From Streptomyces kaniharaensis (lineage in GTDB: Bacteria; Actinomycetota; Actinomycetes; Streptomycetales; Streptomycetaceae), in contig NZ_WBOF01000001.1 in the NCBI RefSeq assembly GCF_009569385.1, positions 3,916,001-3,980,000 of the forward strand: a stretch of 64,000 bases of DNA, in the 5' to 3' direction. The position numbers and the translations under genes were made by a program. This document shows, one piece after another, positions 24,883 through 38,295 of this stretch. The notes beneath the pieces were generated by a model. The model was not told the origin of the DNA and did no database searches. It saw only the letters and a program-made list of their open reading frames with translations. Numbering within the stretch: the first letter of the stretch is position 1; each line of letters begins with the position of its first letter.

Positions 24883-27186
24883 TCAGGCCGGGCGGAGCCA
24901 GATGGTGGCGAGTGGGGGGAGGATCAGTTCGGCGGAGCGGGGCTGGCCGTTCGAGGCGACCGCGTCGGCCTTGACCGGGTGGGAGTTGCCGATGCCGCTG
25001 CCGCCGTACGTCTCGGCGTCGGTGTTGAGCACTTCCTCCCAGAGCTGGTCGCGGCCGCCGAGGGCGGGCAGGCCGACCCGGTGGCCGTGCCGGACGACGG
25101 GGGAGAAGTTGCAGACCGCGACGAGCGGGCTGCCGTCGGCGGCGTGGCGGACGTACGCGAGGAGGTTGTCGTCGCGGGCGCCGCCGTCGAGCCAGCGGAA
25201 GCCGTCGGGGGTGGTGTCGCGCTCCCAGAGCGCGGGGGTGTCGCGGTAGTGGCGGTTGAGGTCGCGGACGAGGCGGCGGACGCCGAGGTGCTCCTCATGG
25301 GCCGGCCACTGCTCGTCGAGCACCCACCACTGCGGGCCCTGCTCGTGGTGCCACTCCGCTCCCTGGGCGAACTCCTGCCCCATGAACAGGAGTTGCTTGC
25401 CGGGGTGGGACCACATGAAGCCGAGGTAGGCGCGGTGGTTGGCACGCTGCTGCCACCAGTCGCCGGGCATCTTGGCGACGAGCGCCTGCTTGCCGTGCAC
25501 GACCTCGTCATGGGAGATCGGCAGGATGTAGTTCTCGGAGTAGGCGTACACCATCGAGAAGGTGATCTCGTTGTGGTGGTACTTGCGGTGCACCGGCTCC
25601 TTGGACATGTAGACCAGCGAGTCGTGCATCCAGCCCATGTTCCACTTGAGGCCGAAGCCGAGGCCGCCGCGGTCGGTGGGGCGGGTGACGCCGTCCCAGG
25701 CGGTGGACTCCTCGGCGATGGTGATGGCGCCGGGGCAGCGGCGGTAGACGGTGGCGTTCATCTCCTGGAGGAACGAGGCCGCGTCCAGGTTCTCCCGGCC
25801 GCCGTGCTGGTTGGGCGACCAGGCGCGGCCCTCGCGGGAGTAGTCGAGGTAGAGCATCGAGGCGACGGCGTCCACCCGCAGGCCGTCGATGTGGAACTCC
25901 TCGCACCAGTACACCGCGTTGGCGACCAGGAAGTTCCGCACCTCCTTGCGCCCGTAGTCGAACTCCAGGGTGCCCCAGTCGGGGTGCTCGGCGCGCAGCG
26001 GGTCGGCGGGCTCGTAGAGCGCCTCGCCGTCGAAGCGGGCGAGGGCGAAGTCGTCCTTGGGGAAGTGGGCGGGCACCCAGTCGACGATCACGCCGATGCC
26101 GTGCTGGTGGAGAGTGTCCACCAGGTACCGGAAGTCGTCGGGGCTGCCGAGCCGCGCGGTGGGCGCGTAGTAGCCGGACACCTGGTAGCCCCAGGAGCCG
26201 CCGAAGGGGTGCTCCATGACGGGCATGAACTCCACGTGGGTGAAGTTCAACTCCTTGAGGTAACGGGGCAGTTCCTCGGCGATCGCGCGGTAGCCGGTGA
26301 GGTCGGGCCGCCAGGACGGCAGGTGCAGCTCGTACACCGACATGGGTGACCGGTGGTGCGCGGCGCGGGCGCGGCGGGCCATCCACTCGCCGTCGTCCCA
26401 GCGGTACGCGGAGGAGGTGACCATGGAGGCGGTGCCGGGCGGGCACTGGGCGGCGCGGGCGAGCGGGTCGGCCTTGTCGAGCACCCAGCCCTGCCGGGTG
26501 TGGATCTCGTACTTGTACAGGGTGCCCTCGGCGAGGCCGGGGACGAACAGCTCCCAGATGCCGGAGGAGCCGAGCGAGCGCATCGGGTGCCCGGTGCCGT
26601 CCCAGTGGTTGAAGTCGCCGATCAGCCGGACCCCGACGGCATTCGGCGCCCAGACCGCGAAGGCGGTGCCGGCCACGCCGTCGACGGTGCGCACGTGCGA
26701 GCCGAGCGCCCGCCACAGCTGCTCGTGCCGGCCCTCGGAGATCAGGTGCAGGTCGAGCTCGCCGAGGGTGGGCGGGGTGCGGTAGCCGTCGTGCTGGAGC
26801 AGCGGTTCGCCGCCGGGGTAGGTCACCAGCAGCGTGTAGCCGGGCAGTTCGTCGCCGGCCAGCAGGCCGGTGAACAACCCGCCCTGCTGGTGGGTGAGTT
26901 CGGCCGGGCCTTCGGCTGTCTCGACGACCACTCGCTCGGCGAACGGGCGCAGCACCCGGATCGCGGTGCCGCCGTTGACGGGGTGGGCGCCGAGCAGGGC
27001 GTGCGGGTCGTGGTGCTGCCCGCCGACCAGCCGGTCCACCTCGGCGGGCGGCAGCGGAGCCTCGGGCAGCCGCAGCGGGGCTGCGGCCCCGGCCTCCGCG
27101 GGTTCGCGCTGGGGGTTGTCCGTACCGGCCGTGAAGGTGGCCGGTACGGGGCGGGTGGTGCGGCCGGTCGGGTCGAGCGGCGTCAC
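24883..27186 (-). CDS. glgB: 1,4-alpha-glucan branching enzyme (GH13)
   Basis: 767 residues from a GTG preceded by GGAGGA. A 40-residue disordered tail, two N-terminal beta-sandwich modules (about 45-130 and CBM48 at 145-250) and the GH13 barrel are in order. Catalytic residues lie in [17 protein letters not shown] (nucleophile Asp), [10 protein letters not shown] (acid/base Glu) and ISHDEVVHG (third Asp). It introduces alpha-1,6 branches into the glucan made by GlgE. It is the last gene of the glgE-treS-mak-glgB run, 61 bases after mak. Streptomycetes often have two branching enzymes; this one belongs to the GlgE-linked copy by context. Confidence 0.96.
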   Translation of the reverse strand: MTPLDPTGRTTRPVPATFTAGTDNPQREPAEAGAAAPLRLPEAPLPPAEVDRLVGGQHHDPHALLGAHPVNGGTAIRVLRPFAERVVVETAEGPAELTHQQGGLFTGLLAGDELPGYTLLVTYPGGEPLLQHDGYRTPPTLGELDLHLISEGRHEQLWRALGSHVRTVDGVAGTAFAVWAPNAVGVRLIGDFNHWDGTGHPMRSLGSSGIWELFVPGLAEGTLYKYEIHTRQGWVLDKADPLARAAQCPPGTASMVTSSAYRWDDGEWMARRARAAHHRSPMSVYELHLPSWRPDLTGYRAIAEELPRYLKELNFTHVEFMPVMEHPFGGSWGYQVSGYYAPTARLGSPDDFRYLVDTLHQHGIGVIVDWVPAHFPKDDFALARFDGEALYEPADPLRAEHPDWGTLEFDYGRKEVRNFLVANAVYWCEEFHIDGLRVDAVASMLYLDYSREGRAWSPNQHGGRENLDAASFLQEMNATVYRRCPGAITIAEESTAWDGVTRPTDRGGLGFGLKWNMGWMHDSLVYMSKEPVHRKYHHNEITFSMVYAYSENYILPISHDEVVHGKQALVAKMPGDWWQQRANHRAYLGFMWSHPGKQLLFMGQEFAQGAEWHHEQGPQWWVLDEQWPAHEEHLGVRRLVRDLNRHYRDTPALWERDTTPDGFRWLDGGARDDNLLAYVRHAADGSPLVAVCNFSPVVRHGHRVGLPALGGRDQLWEEVLNTDAETYGGSGIGNSHPVKADAVASNGQPRSAELILPPLATIWLRPA

Positions 27187-27247
27187 GGCTGGGTCCTCCT
27201 GCGGCGGGGTGGGCGAACTCCTGGCTGGCGGTACGGGGAAAGCGGGA

Positions 27248-28738
27248 TCAGACGGTCAGGGCGAGCCGGTTGATCGCGGCCAGCGGGATCGGCAGCCAGC
27301 TCGGACGGTGCCGGGCCTCGTACACCACCTCGTAGACCGCCTTGTCGATCTCCAGTGCCCGCATCAGCTCCGGCGAGGCCGCCGGGTCCACGCCGCCCCC
27401 GGCGGTGTACCCGGCGCAGAAGGCGGTGCGGTTGCGCTGCGCCCAGGCGGCGGCGAGGTGGGCGAGCTCCGGGTCGACCGGGCCGCCGGCCAGCAGGTGT
27501 GCGGCCGCGTAGTCGAAGGAGCGGAGCATCGCGGCGACGTCGCGCAGGGCGGGCTGCGGTTCGCGGCGCTCGTTGACGGACTTGGCCGGCTCGCCCTCGA
27601 AGTCCAGCAGCACCCAGCCGTGCGGGGTGCGCATGGCCTGCCCGAGGTGCAGGTCGCCGTGGATGCGCTGGACCGGCAGCCCGTCCGGGTGGGCGTCGGC
27701 GAGCTGCTGGAAGGCGGTGCGCAGCGCGGCCCGGTAGCGCAGCAGCCCGGGGACGGCGGCTACCGCGCTGTCGAGTCGGTCGGCCATGGCGGTGGCGAGC
27801 TGCCGGGTCTGGGTGCGGTCGAGCCGGGCGACCGGCATCGAGCGGGCGAGCACCCGGTGCACCTCGGCGGTGGCCCGGCCGAGCCGGTGCGCCTCGATGG
27901 CGAAGTTTCCGGGGGAGGGGTCGCCCTTGAGCCGGCCGACCTGGTCGAGGGCGAGTTCCCAGCCGTCCTCGGCGTCCGGCAGGTAGCGCTGGAGCAGGCC
28001 GAGGGTGGCGGGTTCGGCGCGTTCCATCCGGCTCTCGAACCAGGCGGCGACCCGGGGGATGCGGGTGGAGCCGGCCCGGGAGAGGGCGAGCGAGAGCTCG
28101 AGGTCGGGGTTGGTGCCGGGGTGGATGCGGCGGAACAGCTTGAGGATGTAGGAGGTGCCGTAGATGACCGAGCTGTTGGACTGCTCGGCGGTGGAGGCGC
28201 GCCCGGGGATGTTGGTGGGCAGGCCGGAGCCGGGGGTGCGGCGGAAGGCGAGCGAGCCGAAGCGGTCGCCGGTGGCCAGGTGTTCCAGCAGCCGCCCGGT
28301 GAGCTCCGGGTCGTGCACCGCGTCGTAGAGCGTCGCGCCGTCGTACGGGCCCTGGCTGAGCCGGCCGAGGACGGCGGTGGGCTCGATGTCGGCGGGGCCC
28401 TCCGAGCGGATGCCGAGGAGGAGCTGGTAGACGTCCCCGTGCGGGGCGCCGGCCGTGGTGGCGTGCTCGACCCGCAGCAGGAGGTGCAGCAGGGCCGGGT
28501 CGCCGACCTGCAGCGGAGTTCCGACCACCGGGGTGAGCCCGGTGATGGGCCGTCCCTTTCCGGCGTACCAGCGCTGCGTGGGGAGCCACTGGGCGATGAG
28601 CGGAAGGGACGCCTGGACGAGTTCGCTGACCCCCAGGGCGGTTCTCCGGACCCCGGTGCTCCGTGGCCCCGCCGGCGTGGCGGGGCCGGCCGGGGTGTCG
28701 TGCTGCACGTGGGCTTGAGAACGGGAGGTTTCGGACAT
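27248..28738 (-). CDS. mak: Maltokinase (maltose 1-phosphate forming), Pep2 type
   Basis: 496 residues. After a variable 40-residue N terminus, the maltokinase cap domain begins at [20 protein letters not shown], and the aminoglycoside-phosphotransferase-like kinase fold follows with [10 protein letters not shown] (ATP Lys), catalytic [10 protein letters not shown] and Mg-binding LLDFEGEP. It phosphorylates maltose from TreS to maltose 1-phosphate, the GlgE donor. In some actinomycetes it is fused to TreS; here it is separate but adjacent. A ribosome-binding site AAGGGAG is only 2 bases from the ATG, so the exact start is uncertain. Two hairpins separate it from treS. Confidence 0.93.
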   Translation of the reverse strand: MSETSRSQAHVQHDTPAGPATPAGPRSTGVRRTALGVSELVQASLPLIAQWLPTQRWYAGKGRPITGLTPVVGTPLQVGDPALLHLLLRVEHATTAGAPHGDVYQLLLGIRSEGPADIEPTAVLGRLSQGPYDGATLYDAVHDPELTGRLLEHLATGDRFGSLAFRRTPGSGLPTNIPGRASTAEQSNSSVIYGTSYILKLFRRIHPGTNPDLELSLALSRAGSTRIPRVAAWFESRMERAEPATLGLLQRYLPDAEDGWELALDQVGRLKGDPSPGNFAIEAHRLGRATAEVHRVLARSMPVARLDRTQTRQLATAMADRLDSAVAAVPGLLRYRAALRTAFQQLADAHPDGLPVQRIHGDLHLGQAMRTPHGWVLLDFEGEPAKSVNERREPQPALRDVAAMLRSFDYAAAHLLAGGPVDPELAHLAAAWAQRNRTAFCAGYTAGGGVDPAASPELMRALEIDKAVYEVVYEARHRPSWLPIPLAAINRLALTV

Positions 28739-28878
28739 GACTCCCTTTCCCCGGAAGCGGGCCGACTGCCCGACGGGTCTGGCCGGGTCCGTCAGTCTTC
28801 CGGATTTCTGCGGCGCGGCGGTGGCGGCACGCGAGCGGGGCTCGGGTGTCACGCCTTCGTGTGGGTGGCCGTTGGGCT

Positions 28879-28941
28879 GTTCTCCGTACGCGGTGGTGCG
28901 GAGAACTCCGGGGGCGCGGGGTTCAACTCGCGCCCCCGGAG
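28879..28941 (-). terminator. Double hairpin between treS and mak
   Basis: Two perfect hairpins abut: GTTCTCCG/CGGAGAAC at 28879-28906 and CTCCGGGGGCGCG/CGCGCCCCCGGAG at 28906-28941. Inside an otherwise compact operon they suggest partial termination or mRNA processing after treS. Confidence 0.75.
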
Positions 28942-28980
28942 GGTCTGGTGGTGCGGTCGGGGCCGGCGCCCGGTGGATCG

Positions 28981-30701
28981 TTACTTCGAGCGCCTGGTCC
29001 CGCTCAGTCGCGGGGGCTGCCGGAGCTGGAACCAGTAGAAGCCGTGGCCGGCCAGGGTGAGCAGGTACGGCCACTCTCCGATCGAGGGGAAGCGCACCCC
29101 GCCGATCAGCTCGACCGGGTACCGCCCGCCGTACCGCCGCAGGTCCAGTTCGGTCGGCTGCGCGAACCGCGAGAAGTTGTTCACGCACATGACCAGGTCC
29201 CCCTCGTGCTCGCGCACGAAGGCCAGCACCGCGGGGTTGCTGGAGGGCAGTTCGGTGTACGTGCCGAGGCCGAACGCCGGGTTGAGCTTGCGGATCTCGA
29301 TCATGCGACGCGTCCAGTGCAGCAGCGAACTCGAACTGCTCTGCTGCGCCTCGACGTTGGTCACCTGATAGCCGTACACCGGGTCCATGATGGGCGGCAG
29401 ACTGAGCCTGCCCGGGTCGGCGGAGGAGAAACCCGCGTTCCTGTCCGGGGTCCACTGCATCGGGGTGCGGACGCCGTCGCGGTCGCCGAGCCAGATGTTG
29501 TCGCCCATGCCGATCTCGTCCCCGTAGTAGAGGACCGGTGAGCCGGGCAGGGAGAGCAGCAGGGCGGTGAACAGCTCGATCTGGTTGCGGTCGTTCTCCA
29601 GCAGCGGGGCGAGCCGGCGGCGGATGCCCACGTTGGCGCGCATCCGGGGGTCCTTGGCGTACTCCGCGTACATGTAGTCGCGCTCCTCGTCGGTGACCAT
29701 CTCCAGGGTCAGCTCGTCGTGGTTGCGCAGGAAGATGCCCCATTGGCAGCCGCTGGGGATGTGCGGGGTCTTGGCCAGGATCTCCGAGACGGGGTAGCGG
29801 GACTCCCGCCGCACCGCCATGAAGATCCGCGGCATCACCGGGAAGTGGAACGCCATGTGGCACTCGTCGCCGCCCGCGGCGAAGTCGCCGAAGTAGTCGA
29901 CGACGTCTTCGGGCCACTGGTTGGCCTCGGCGAGCAGGACGGTGTCGGGGTAGTTGGCGTCGATCTCCTTGCGGACCCGCTTGAGGAACTCGTGCGTCTC
30001 CGTCAGGTTCTCGCAGTTGGTGCCCTCGCGGGCGAACAGGTAGGGCACCGCGTCCAGCCGGAAGCCGTCGATGCCGAGGTCGAGCCAGAACCGCAGCCCG
30101 GCGATCATCTCGTCCTGGACGCGGGGGTTGTCGTAGTTGAGGTCCGGCTGGTGGGAGAAGAACCGGTGCCAGTAGTACTGCTTGCGGACCGGGTCGTACG
30201 TCCAGTTGGAGGTCTCGGTGTCGACGAAGATGATCCGGGCGTCCGGGTACTGCTTGTCGTCGTCGGCCCACATGTAGAAGTCGCCGTACGGGCCGTCCGG
30301 GTCCTCCCGGGAGGCCTGGAACCACGGGTGCTGGTCGCTGGTGTGGTTCATGACGAAGTCGATGATCACGCGCATGCCGCGGGCGTGCGCGGCGTCCACG
30401 AACTCCATGAAGTCGGCGAGGTCGCCGAACTCGGGCAGCACCGACTTGTAGTCGGCCACGTCGTACCCGCCGTCGCGCAGCGGCGAGGCGAAGAACGGCG
30501 GGAGCCAGAGGCAGTCGATCCCGAGCCACTGGAGGTAGTCGAGCTTGGCCGTGAGCCCCTTGAGGTCCCCGACCCCGTCGCCGTTGCTGTCCTGGAAGGA
30601 CCGCACCAGCACCTCGTAGAAGACCGCACGCTTGAACCACTCGGGGTCCAGGTTCTTCTTCGAGGTCTCGGGGAAGGTGTCGGGGACGGGCTCGTTCACT
30701 G

Positions 30702-30705
<4 letters not shown>
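28981..30705 (-). CDS. treS: Trehalose synthase / maltose alpha-D-glucosyltransferase (GH13_16)
   Basis: 574 residues from the GTG at 30705, with GGAGG 8 bases upstream. The GH13 barrel is complete: [47 protein letters not shown] (nucleophile Asp), [13 protein letters not shown] (acid/base Glu) and [13 protein letters not shown] (third Asp), with a C-terminal beta domain. It isomerises trehalose and maltose; with Mak and GlgE it channels trehalose into glucan. Its start overlaps the glgE stop by 4 bases (GTGA), so the two are translationally coupled. A second GTG at 30699 is possible but less well spaced. Confidence 0.96.
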
Positions 30706-33089
<2,384 letters not shown>

Positions 33090-33735
33090 GCCAAACTCCT
33101 GCCCGAGATCGGCGGCAGCTCCCGCGGGCGCCGGGGCGGGCCAGGGGAGTACCGGGAGGACTGCTGGGTGGGGAGGACGTGCGACCGGAAGCCTGCCCGC
33201 GCCGTCGTCCCCGGCAACCTGCCCGGCGCCCGCCGACCCCGCGGCGGGACGCCCCGGAGCCCGCGCGCGTCCCGGCGCACGCCTCCGGGGGTACGCCCCT
33301 GGGCGACCCGGTTTACCCGTGAACGAGCTGGCCGAGTGCGAGGACACGCGTCGGTGCGCGGTGAGCGCCGAATGGGCTAAGAAGATGAGGAACGATCAAC
33401 GCGAAAAGGATTCGGACGTGCTGCTTCACGGGGGACGCCACCCGTCGCCGGACTCCCCACAGCATCAACGACCTTGGTTCATAGTCGCACTGAGGACAAG
33501 ACTTTCGCAGCGGTACGGCCGGAGTTTCGAGCTTTGTCCGGAGCGGATGAGCCGTCGGAAATGGATCTGTTCCGCGGTGTTCACGCATTGGTAGCGCGAT
33601 CCCCCGAAACGTGCGCCTCGCGCGCCCCCCGTACAGACCAATGCGCCGAATGCGATCTCATCAATAGGCCGAACGGATGCCCAATAGCCCACTTGACCCA
33701 CTGTCATGACAGCCGTCGGGGCTACGCTTCACGCC
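33090..33735. other. Divergent intergenic region between glgE and glgP
   Basis: About 645 bases. No supported gene. It must hold both glucan promoters. Seen: the 12-base palindrome CTGTCATGACAG at 33701-33712, TTGACC at 33693, and a locally less GC-rich stretch around 33380-33480 with minus-strand TTGATC near 33399 as a possible glgE -35. Confidence 0.45.
33701..33735 (+). promoter_or_regulatory. Candidate glgP promoter and palindrome
   Basis: The perfect palindrome CTGTCATGACAG lies where a -35 element would be, and TACGCT (33723-33728) ends 7 bases before the GTG, suggesting a leaderless mRNA under operator control. Confidence 0.4.
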
Positions 33736-36414
33736 GTGAAGGCAATCCGCAGATTCACCGTCCGCACCGTCCTGCCCGAACAACTCCAGCCGCTGCACGA
33801 GCTGGCCCTCAACCTGCGCTGGTCCTGGCACCCCGAGACCCGGGACCTCTTCCGGTCCGTGGACCCGGAGGTCTGGGCCGCGACCGGCGAGGACCCGGTG
33901 CGGCTGCTCGGGCAGGTCCCGGCGGCCCGGCTCGCCGCACTCGCCGTCGACCGGCGGTTCCTGCGCAGACTCGGCGACCTCGCCGACGACCTGCGCGAGT
34001 ACCTGACCGGCCCGCGCTGGTACCAGGCCCAGGAGGGCGGCGACGCCCCCCTGCCCGCCGCCATCGCCTACTTCTCCCCCGAGTACGGCATCGCCGCCGC
34101 ACTGCCCCAGTACTCCGGCGGGCTCGGCATCCTGGCCGGCGACCACCTCAAGGCCGCCAGCGACCTCGGCGTGCCGGTCATCGGCGTGGGGCTGTTCTAC
34201 CGGCACGGCTACTTCCGGCAGTCCCTCGACCGGGACGGCTGGCAGCAGGAGCGCTACCCGCTGCTCGATCCGGACGAACTCGCGGTCAGCCTGCTCCGGG
34301 AGAGTGACGGCACCCCCTGCCGGATCGACCTGGCCCTGCCCGGCGGCCGGACCCTCGCCGCGAACATCTGGAAGGCCCAGGTCGGACGGGTCCCGCTGCT
34401 GCTCCTCGACTCCGACACGGAAGCCAACTCGCCCGCCGAACGCGACGTCACCGACCGGCTCTACGGCGGCGGCAGCGAGCACCGGCTGCTCCAGGAGATG
34501 CTGCTCGGCATCGGCGGCGTCCGCGCCGTCCGCGCCTACTGCCGGCTCACCGGCCACCCCGCCCCCGAGGTCTTCCACACCAACGAGGGCCACGCCGGCT
34601 TCCTCGGCGTCGAGCGCATCCGCGAACTGGTCGCCGCCGGCCCGGTCGAAACCGACACCGCCGGCCTCGACTTCGCCGCCGCCCTGGAAGCCGTCCGGGC
34701 CGGCACGCTCTTCACCACCCACACCCCCGTCCCGGCCGGCATCGACCGCTTCGACCGCGAGCTGGTCGCCCGGCACTTCGGCGGCGACGCCGCGCTGCCC
34801 GGCGTCCCGGTCGAACCGGTGCTCGCGCTCGGCGCCGAGACCTGGCGCGGCGGAGACCCGAAGCTCTTCAACATGGCCGCCATGGGCCTGCGCCTGGCCC
34901 AGCGCGCCAACGGGGTCTCCACCCTGCACGGCGAGGTCAGCCGCTCCATGTTCAACGGCCTCTGGCCCGGTTTCGACCCCTCCGAGGTGCCGATCACCTC
35001 GGTCACCAACGGCGTCCACGCCGCCACCTGGATCGACCCCTCCGTCGTCCGGCTCGGCGCCGCCGAGATCGGCGCCGACCGCGCCGAGGACGCCATGACC
35101 ACCGGCGACGCCACGCGCTGGACCGGGCTGGAGAGGATCGGCGACACCGAGATCTGGGACCTGCGCCGCAGCCTGCGCGCCCAGCTCGTCGACGAGGCCC
35201 GCCGCCGGCTGCGCACCGCCTGGCGCCAGCGCGGCGCCGGCGAGGCCGAGCTCGGCTGGGTCTCCTCGGTGCTCGACCCCGACGTGCTCACCATCGGCTT
35301 CGCCCGCCGGGTGCCCTCGTACAAGCGGCTCACCCTGATGCTGCGCGACCCGCAGCGGCTGCGCGCGCTGCTGCTGCACCCCACCCGGCCGGTGCAGATC
35401 GTCGTCGCCGGCAAGGCCCACCCGGCCGACGACGGCGGCAAGCGGCTGATCCAGCAGATGGTCGCCTTCGCCGACGACCCGGCCGTCCGGCACCGGATCG
35501 TCTTCCTGCCGGACTACGACATGGCGATGGCCCGGCTCCTCTACCCGGGCTGTGACGTCTGGCTGAACAACCCGCTGCGCCCGCTGGAGGCCTGCGGCAC
35601 CTCCGGGATGAAGGCCGCGCTCAACGGCTGCCTCAACCTGTCCATCCTGGACGGCTGGTGGGACGAGTGGCACGACGGCCAGAACGGCTGGGCGATCCCC
35701 ACCGCCGACGAGAGCAGCGGCGTGCTCGACCCGGAGAGCTGCGAGGCCGAGCGGCGCGACGACATCGAGGCCGCCGCGCTGTACGACCTGATCGAGGAGC
35801 AGGTCGCCGCCCGCTTCTACGACCGGGACGCGGACGGGCTGCCGCACCGCTGGATCGCCATGGTCCGGCACACCCTGGTCACCCTCGGCCCCAAGGTGCT
35901 GGCCGGCCGGATGGTCCGCGAGTACGTCGACCGGCTGTACACCCCGGCGGCCCTCGCCCAGCGGGAGCTGGCGGCCGGGCGTCACCGCGGCGCCCGGGAG
36001 CTGGCGGCCTGGAAGGCGAGGGTCCGGGAGGCCTGGCCGGCCGTCCGGGTCGAGCACGTCGAGGCGGACTGCCCGGACGAGGCGCAGGAGCTGGGCAGCT
36101 CGCTGGCGCTGCGGGTGCAGGTCGCGCTCGGCGCGCTGGAGCCGGGCGACGTCGAGGTGCAGGTGGTGTCCGGCCGGGTCGACGAGTCGGACGGCATCTC
36201 GGACGCCTGCCTGCTGGCGCTCAAGCCGGTCGGCGGCCCGGACCTGGACGGGCGGACCCGGTACGAGGGCTCGCTGGAGCTCTGCCGGACCGGCCCGTTC
36301 GGCTACACCGTCCGGGTGCTGCCGGCCCACCCGCGGCTGGCCTCCCCGGCGGAGCCGGGGCTGGTCGCCCTGCCCGCCGAGTCGGCCGGGATGGACGCGG
36401 GCCTGCTGCGGTGA
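33736..36414 (+). CDS. glgP: Alpha-glucan phosphorylase
   Basis: 892 residues from the GTG at 33736 (VKAIRRFTVRTVLPEQLQPL); no ribosome-binding site. An N-terminal DUF3417 module (about 1-110) precedes the phosphorylase domain: AYFSPEYGIAAALPQYSGGLGILAGDH, FHTNEGHAGF, TTHTPVPAGIDRF, and the pyridoxal-phosphate site GTSGMKAALNG in RPLEACGTSGMKAAL. It releases glucose 1-phosphate from linear glucan ends. Divergent from the GlgE operon, it provides the degradative arm. Glucan phosphorylases of this GlgP/MalP-like type in actinomycetes also act on maltodextrins; the exact substrate is not visible. Confidence 0.95.
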   Translation: MKAIRRFTVRTVLPEQLQPLHELALNLRWSWHPETRDLFRSVDPEVWAATGEDPVRLLGQVPAARLAALAVDRRFLRRLGDLADDLREYLTGPRWYQAQEGGDAPLPAAIAYFSPEYGIAAALPQYSGGLGILAGDHLKAASDLGVPVIGVGLFYRHGYFRQSLDRDGWQQERYPLLDPDELAVSLLRESDGTPCRIDLALPGGRTLAANIWKAQVGRVPLLLLDSDTEANSPAERDVTDRLYGGGSEHRLLQEMLLGIGGVRAVRAYCRLTGHPAPEVFHTNEGHAGFLGVERIRELVAAGPVETDTAGLDFAAALEAVRAGTLFTTHTPVPAGIDRFDRELVARHFGGDAALPGVPVEPVLALGAETWRGGDPKLFNMAAMGLRLAQRANGVSTLHGEVSRSMFNGLWPGFDPSEVPITSVTNGVHAATWIDPSVVRLGAAEIGADRAEDAMTTGDATRWTGLERIGDTEIWDLRRSLRAQLVDEARRRLRTAWRQRGAGEAELGWVSSVLDPDVLTIGFARRVPSYKRLTLMLRDPQRLRALLLHPTRPVQIVVAGKAHPADDGGKRLIQQMVAFADDPAVRHRIVFLPDYDMAMARLLYPGCDVWLNNPLRPLEACGTSGMKAALNGCLNLSILDGWWDEWHDGQNGWAIPTADESSGVLDPESCEAERRDDIEAAALYDLIEEQVAARFYDRDADGLPHRWIAMVRHTLVTLGPKVLAGRMVREYVDRLYTPAALAQRELAAGRHRGARELAAWKARVREAWPAVRVEHVEADCPDEAQELGSSLALRVQVALGALEPGDVEVQVVSGRVDESDGISDACLLALKPVGGPDLDGRTRYEGSLELCRTGPFGYTVRVLPAHPRLASPAEPGLVALPAESAGMDAGLLR

Positions 36415-36441
36415 CCGGGCCCGGCGGGACGGCCCGGGTCA
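36412..36441. terminator. Compact convergent terminator containing both stop codons
   Basis: TGACCGGGCC and GGCCCGGGTCA pair with one bulged base. The left arm contains the glgP TGA and the right arm the antisense of the ABC exporter TGA. Confidence 0.6.
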
Positions 36442-38295
36442 GACCAGGCTGTCCCGCCAGGCCCGGTGCAGCTCGGCGAAGCGTCCGGCGCCGTCGATCA
36501 GCTCCCGCGGGGTGCCGTCCTCGACGATCTGGCCCTGGTCCATCACCAGGACGCGGTCGGCGATCTCCACGGTGGAGAGCCGGTGCGCGATGATCACGGC
36601 CGTCCGTCCGGCCAGTACGGTGCGCATCGCCCGCTGGACGGCCTGCTCGCCGGGGACGTCCAGCGAGCTGGTCGCCTCGTCCAGGATCAGCACCGCCGGG
36701 TCCGCCAGCAGGGCGCGGGCGAAGGCGACCAGCTGGCGCTGCCCGGCGGAGATCCGGCCGCCGCGCTTGCGCACGTCGGTGTCGAAGCCGTCCGGGAGCG
36801 CGGCGATGAACTCGTACGCGCCGATGTCCCGGGTGGCCTGCTCGACCTCCGTGCGGGTGGCGCCGGGGCGGCCGATCGCGATGTTCTCGGCGACGGTGCC
36901 GGAGAACAGGAAGGACTCCTGAGTCACCATGCAGACCCCGCGCCGCAGTTCGGGGGTGGCGAGGTCGCGCAGGTCGACGCCGTCGAGCCGGATCCGGCCG
37001 TCCGTCGGGTCGTAGAAGCGGGCCAGCAGCTTGGCGACCGTCGACTTGCCCGCGCCGGTCGCGCCGACCACGGCCACCGTCTGGCCGGCCGGGATCAGCA
37101 GGTCGAACGGCGGCAGCACCTCCTTGCCGGTGCGGTAGGCGAAGCGGGTCCGCTCGAAGCGGACCTCCCGGCCCCGGCCGGCCGGCTCCGGCAGCTCGGC
37201 GGGCTCGGCCGGCTCGGCGACGGTCGGCTCGTGGGCGAGCAGGCCGGCGATCTTCTCCAGCGCGGCGGCGGCCGACTGGTAGCTGTTCAGGAACATCGCC
37301 AGCTGGTCGATCGGGTCGTACAGCCGGCGCAGGTAGAGCGTGAAGGCGGTGAGCACGCCCAGCTCCACCGTGCCGTCCGCGACCAGGTAGGCGCCCAGCA
37401 GCACCACGCCGGTGGTCCAGACGTTGGCGGTGGTGCGGGAGAGGCCGACGTAGCGGGCGAGCTCCAGGAAGCCGTCCGCGGTCGCGGTGGCGGACTGCCG
37501 GTTGACCACGGCGAAGGCGGCGTCGTTGGCCTTCTCGCGGCGGAAGGCCTGCACCGGGCGGATGCCGTTCATCGTCTCGGTGAAGCGGACGATCATCGAG
37601 GCGGCCGAGGTCCGCGAGCGGCGGTAGACCCGGCGCGAGCGGGTGCGGAAGGAGTGGGCGATCAGGCCCAGCGGCAGGAGCGAGGCCAGCGAGGCCAGGC
37701 CGAGCCGCCAGTCCAGCACCAGCAGCAGCACCGAGATGTAGCAGACCGACAGGAAGACGGTCAGCAGCTCCTGGAGCCCCTCGGAGAGCAGCTCGCGCAG
37801 CGCGTCGATGTCGCTGGTGGCGCGGGAGATGATCCGGCCGGAGGTGTAGCGCTCGTGGAAGTCCAGGCTGAGCCGCTGGGCGTGCCGGAAGATCCGGCCG
37901 CGCAGGTCCAGCAGGATGTCCTGGTTGATCCGGGCGCTGACCTTGATGAACACCCACTGGAGCAGCGGGCTGAGCAGCGAGCAGCCCAGGTAGGCGGCGA
38001 TCACCGAGATCAGCGGGCCGGCGTCGTGCTCGCGCAGCGCCGGGATGCCGCGGTCCATCGCGACCGCGACCAGCAGCGGGCCGGACTGCAGGGCGGCCTG
38101 CTGGACGAGGATCACCAGCATCGCCACGGTGATCCGGGCCCGGTGCGGGCCGAGCAGCGAGCGCAGCAGCGCCCGGGGTGCACCGGGCGGGACGGGGATG
38201 TCCTCCTCGTCGGCCGGGGGCGGGGGCAGTTCCTCCTCGAGCGCGTCCGGCGCGTCCTGGGCGGAGGAGCCGGCGGGCTCGATCGTGGTGGTCAT
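36439..38295 (-). CDS. ABC exporter half-transporter, subunit B (canonical Walker B, degenerate signature)
   Basis: 618 residues: a Pro/Glu-rich N terminus (1-45), a six-helix ABC_membrane domain (about 55-340) and a nucleotide-binding domain. Walker A is VVGATGAGKST, Walker B VLILDEATSSLD with the catalytic Glu, the switch His is in IIAHRLSTV, but the signature reads ISAGQRQ instead of LSGGQ. It overlaps the upstream partner by 4 bases (ATGA). Together they form a heterodimeric type IV exporter; the substrate is unknown. Such pairs usually export drugs or lipids. Cytoplasmic membrane location follows from the transmembrane domain. Confidence 0.92.
   Translation of the reverse strand: MTTTIEPAGSSAQDAPDALEEELPPPPADEEDIPVPPGAPRALLRSLLGPHRARITVAMLVILVQQAALQSGPLLVAVAMDRGIPALREHDAGPLISVIAAYLGCSLLSPLLQWVFIKVSARINQDILLDLRGRIFRHAQRLSLDFHERYTSGRIISRATSDIDALRELLSEGLQELLTVFLSVCYISVLLLVLDWRLGLASLASLLPLGLIAHSFRTRSRRVYRRSRTSAASMIVRFTETMNGIRPVQAFRREKANDAAFAVVNRQSATATADGFLELARYVGLSRTTANVWTTGVVLLGAYLVADGTVELGVLTAFTLYLRRLYDPIDQLAMFLNSYQSAAAALEKIAGLLAHEPTVAEPAEPAELPEPAGRGREVRFERTRFAYRTGKEVLPPFDLLIPAGQTVAVVGATGAGKSTVAKLLARFYDPTDGRIRLDGVDLRDLATPELRRGVCMVTQESFLFSGTVAENIAIGRPGATRTEVEQATRDIGAYEFIAALPDGFDTDVRKRGGRISAGQRQLVAFARALLADPAVLILDEATSSLDVPGEQAVQRAMRTVLAGRTAVIIAHRLSTVEIADRVLVMDQGQIVEDGTPRELIDGAGRFAELHRAWRDSLV

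Noticed and set aside
27248..30640. A continuous minus frame that seems to fuse an Arg/Pro-rich protein with maltokinase
   Set aside because: The part beyond 28738 is a shifted frame of treS; treS itself is intact in another frame. No TreS-Mak fusion is present.
33474..34307. Open plus frame spanning the glgE-glgP gap
   Set aside because: The part over glgP is a shifted frame, and the upstream part has no coding character.
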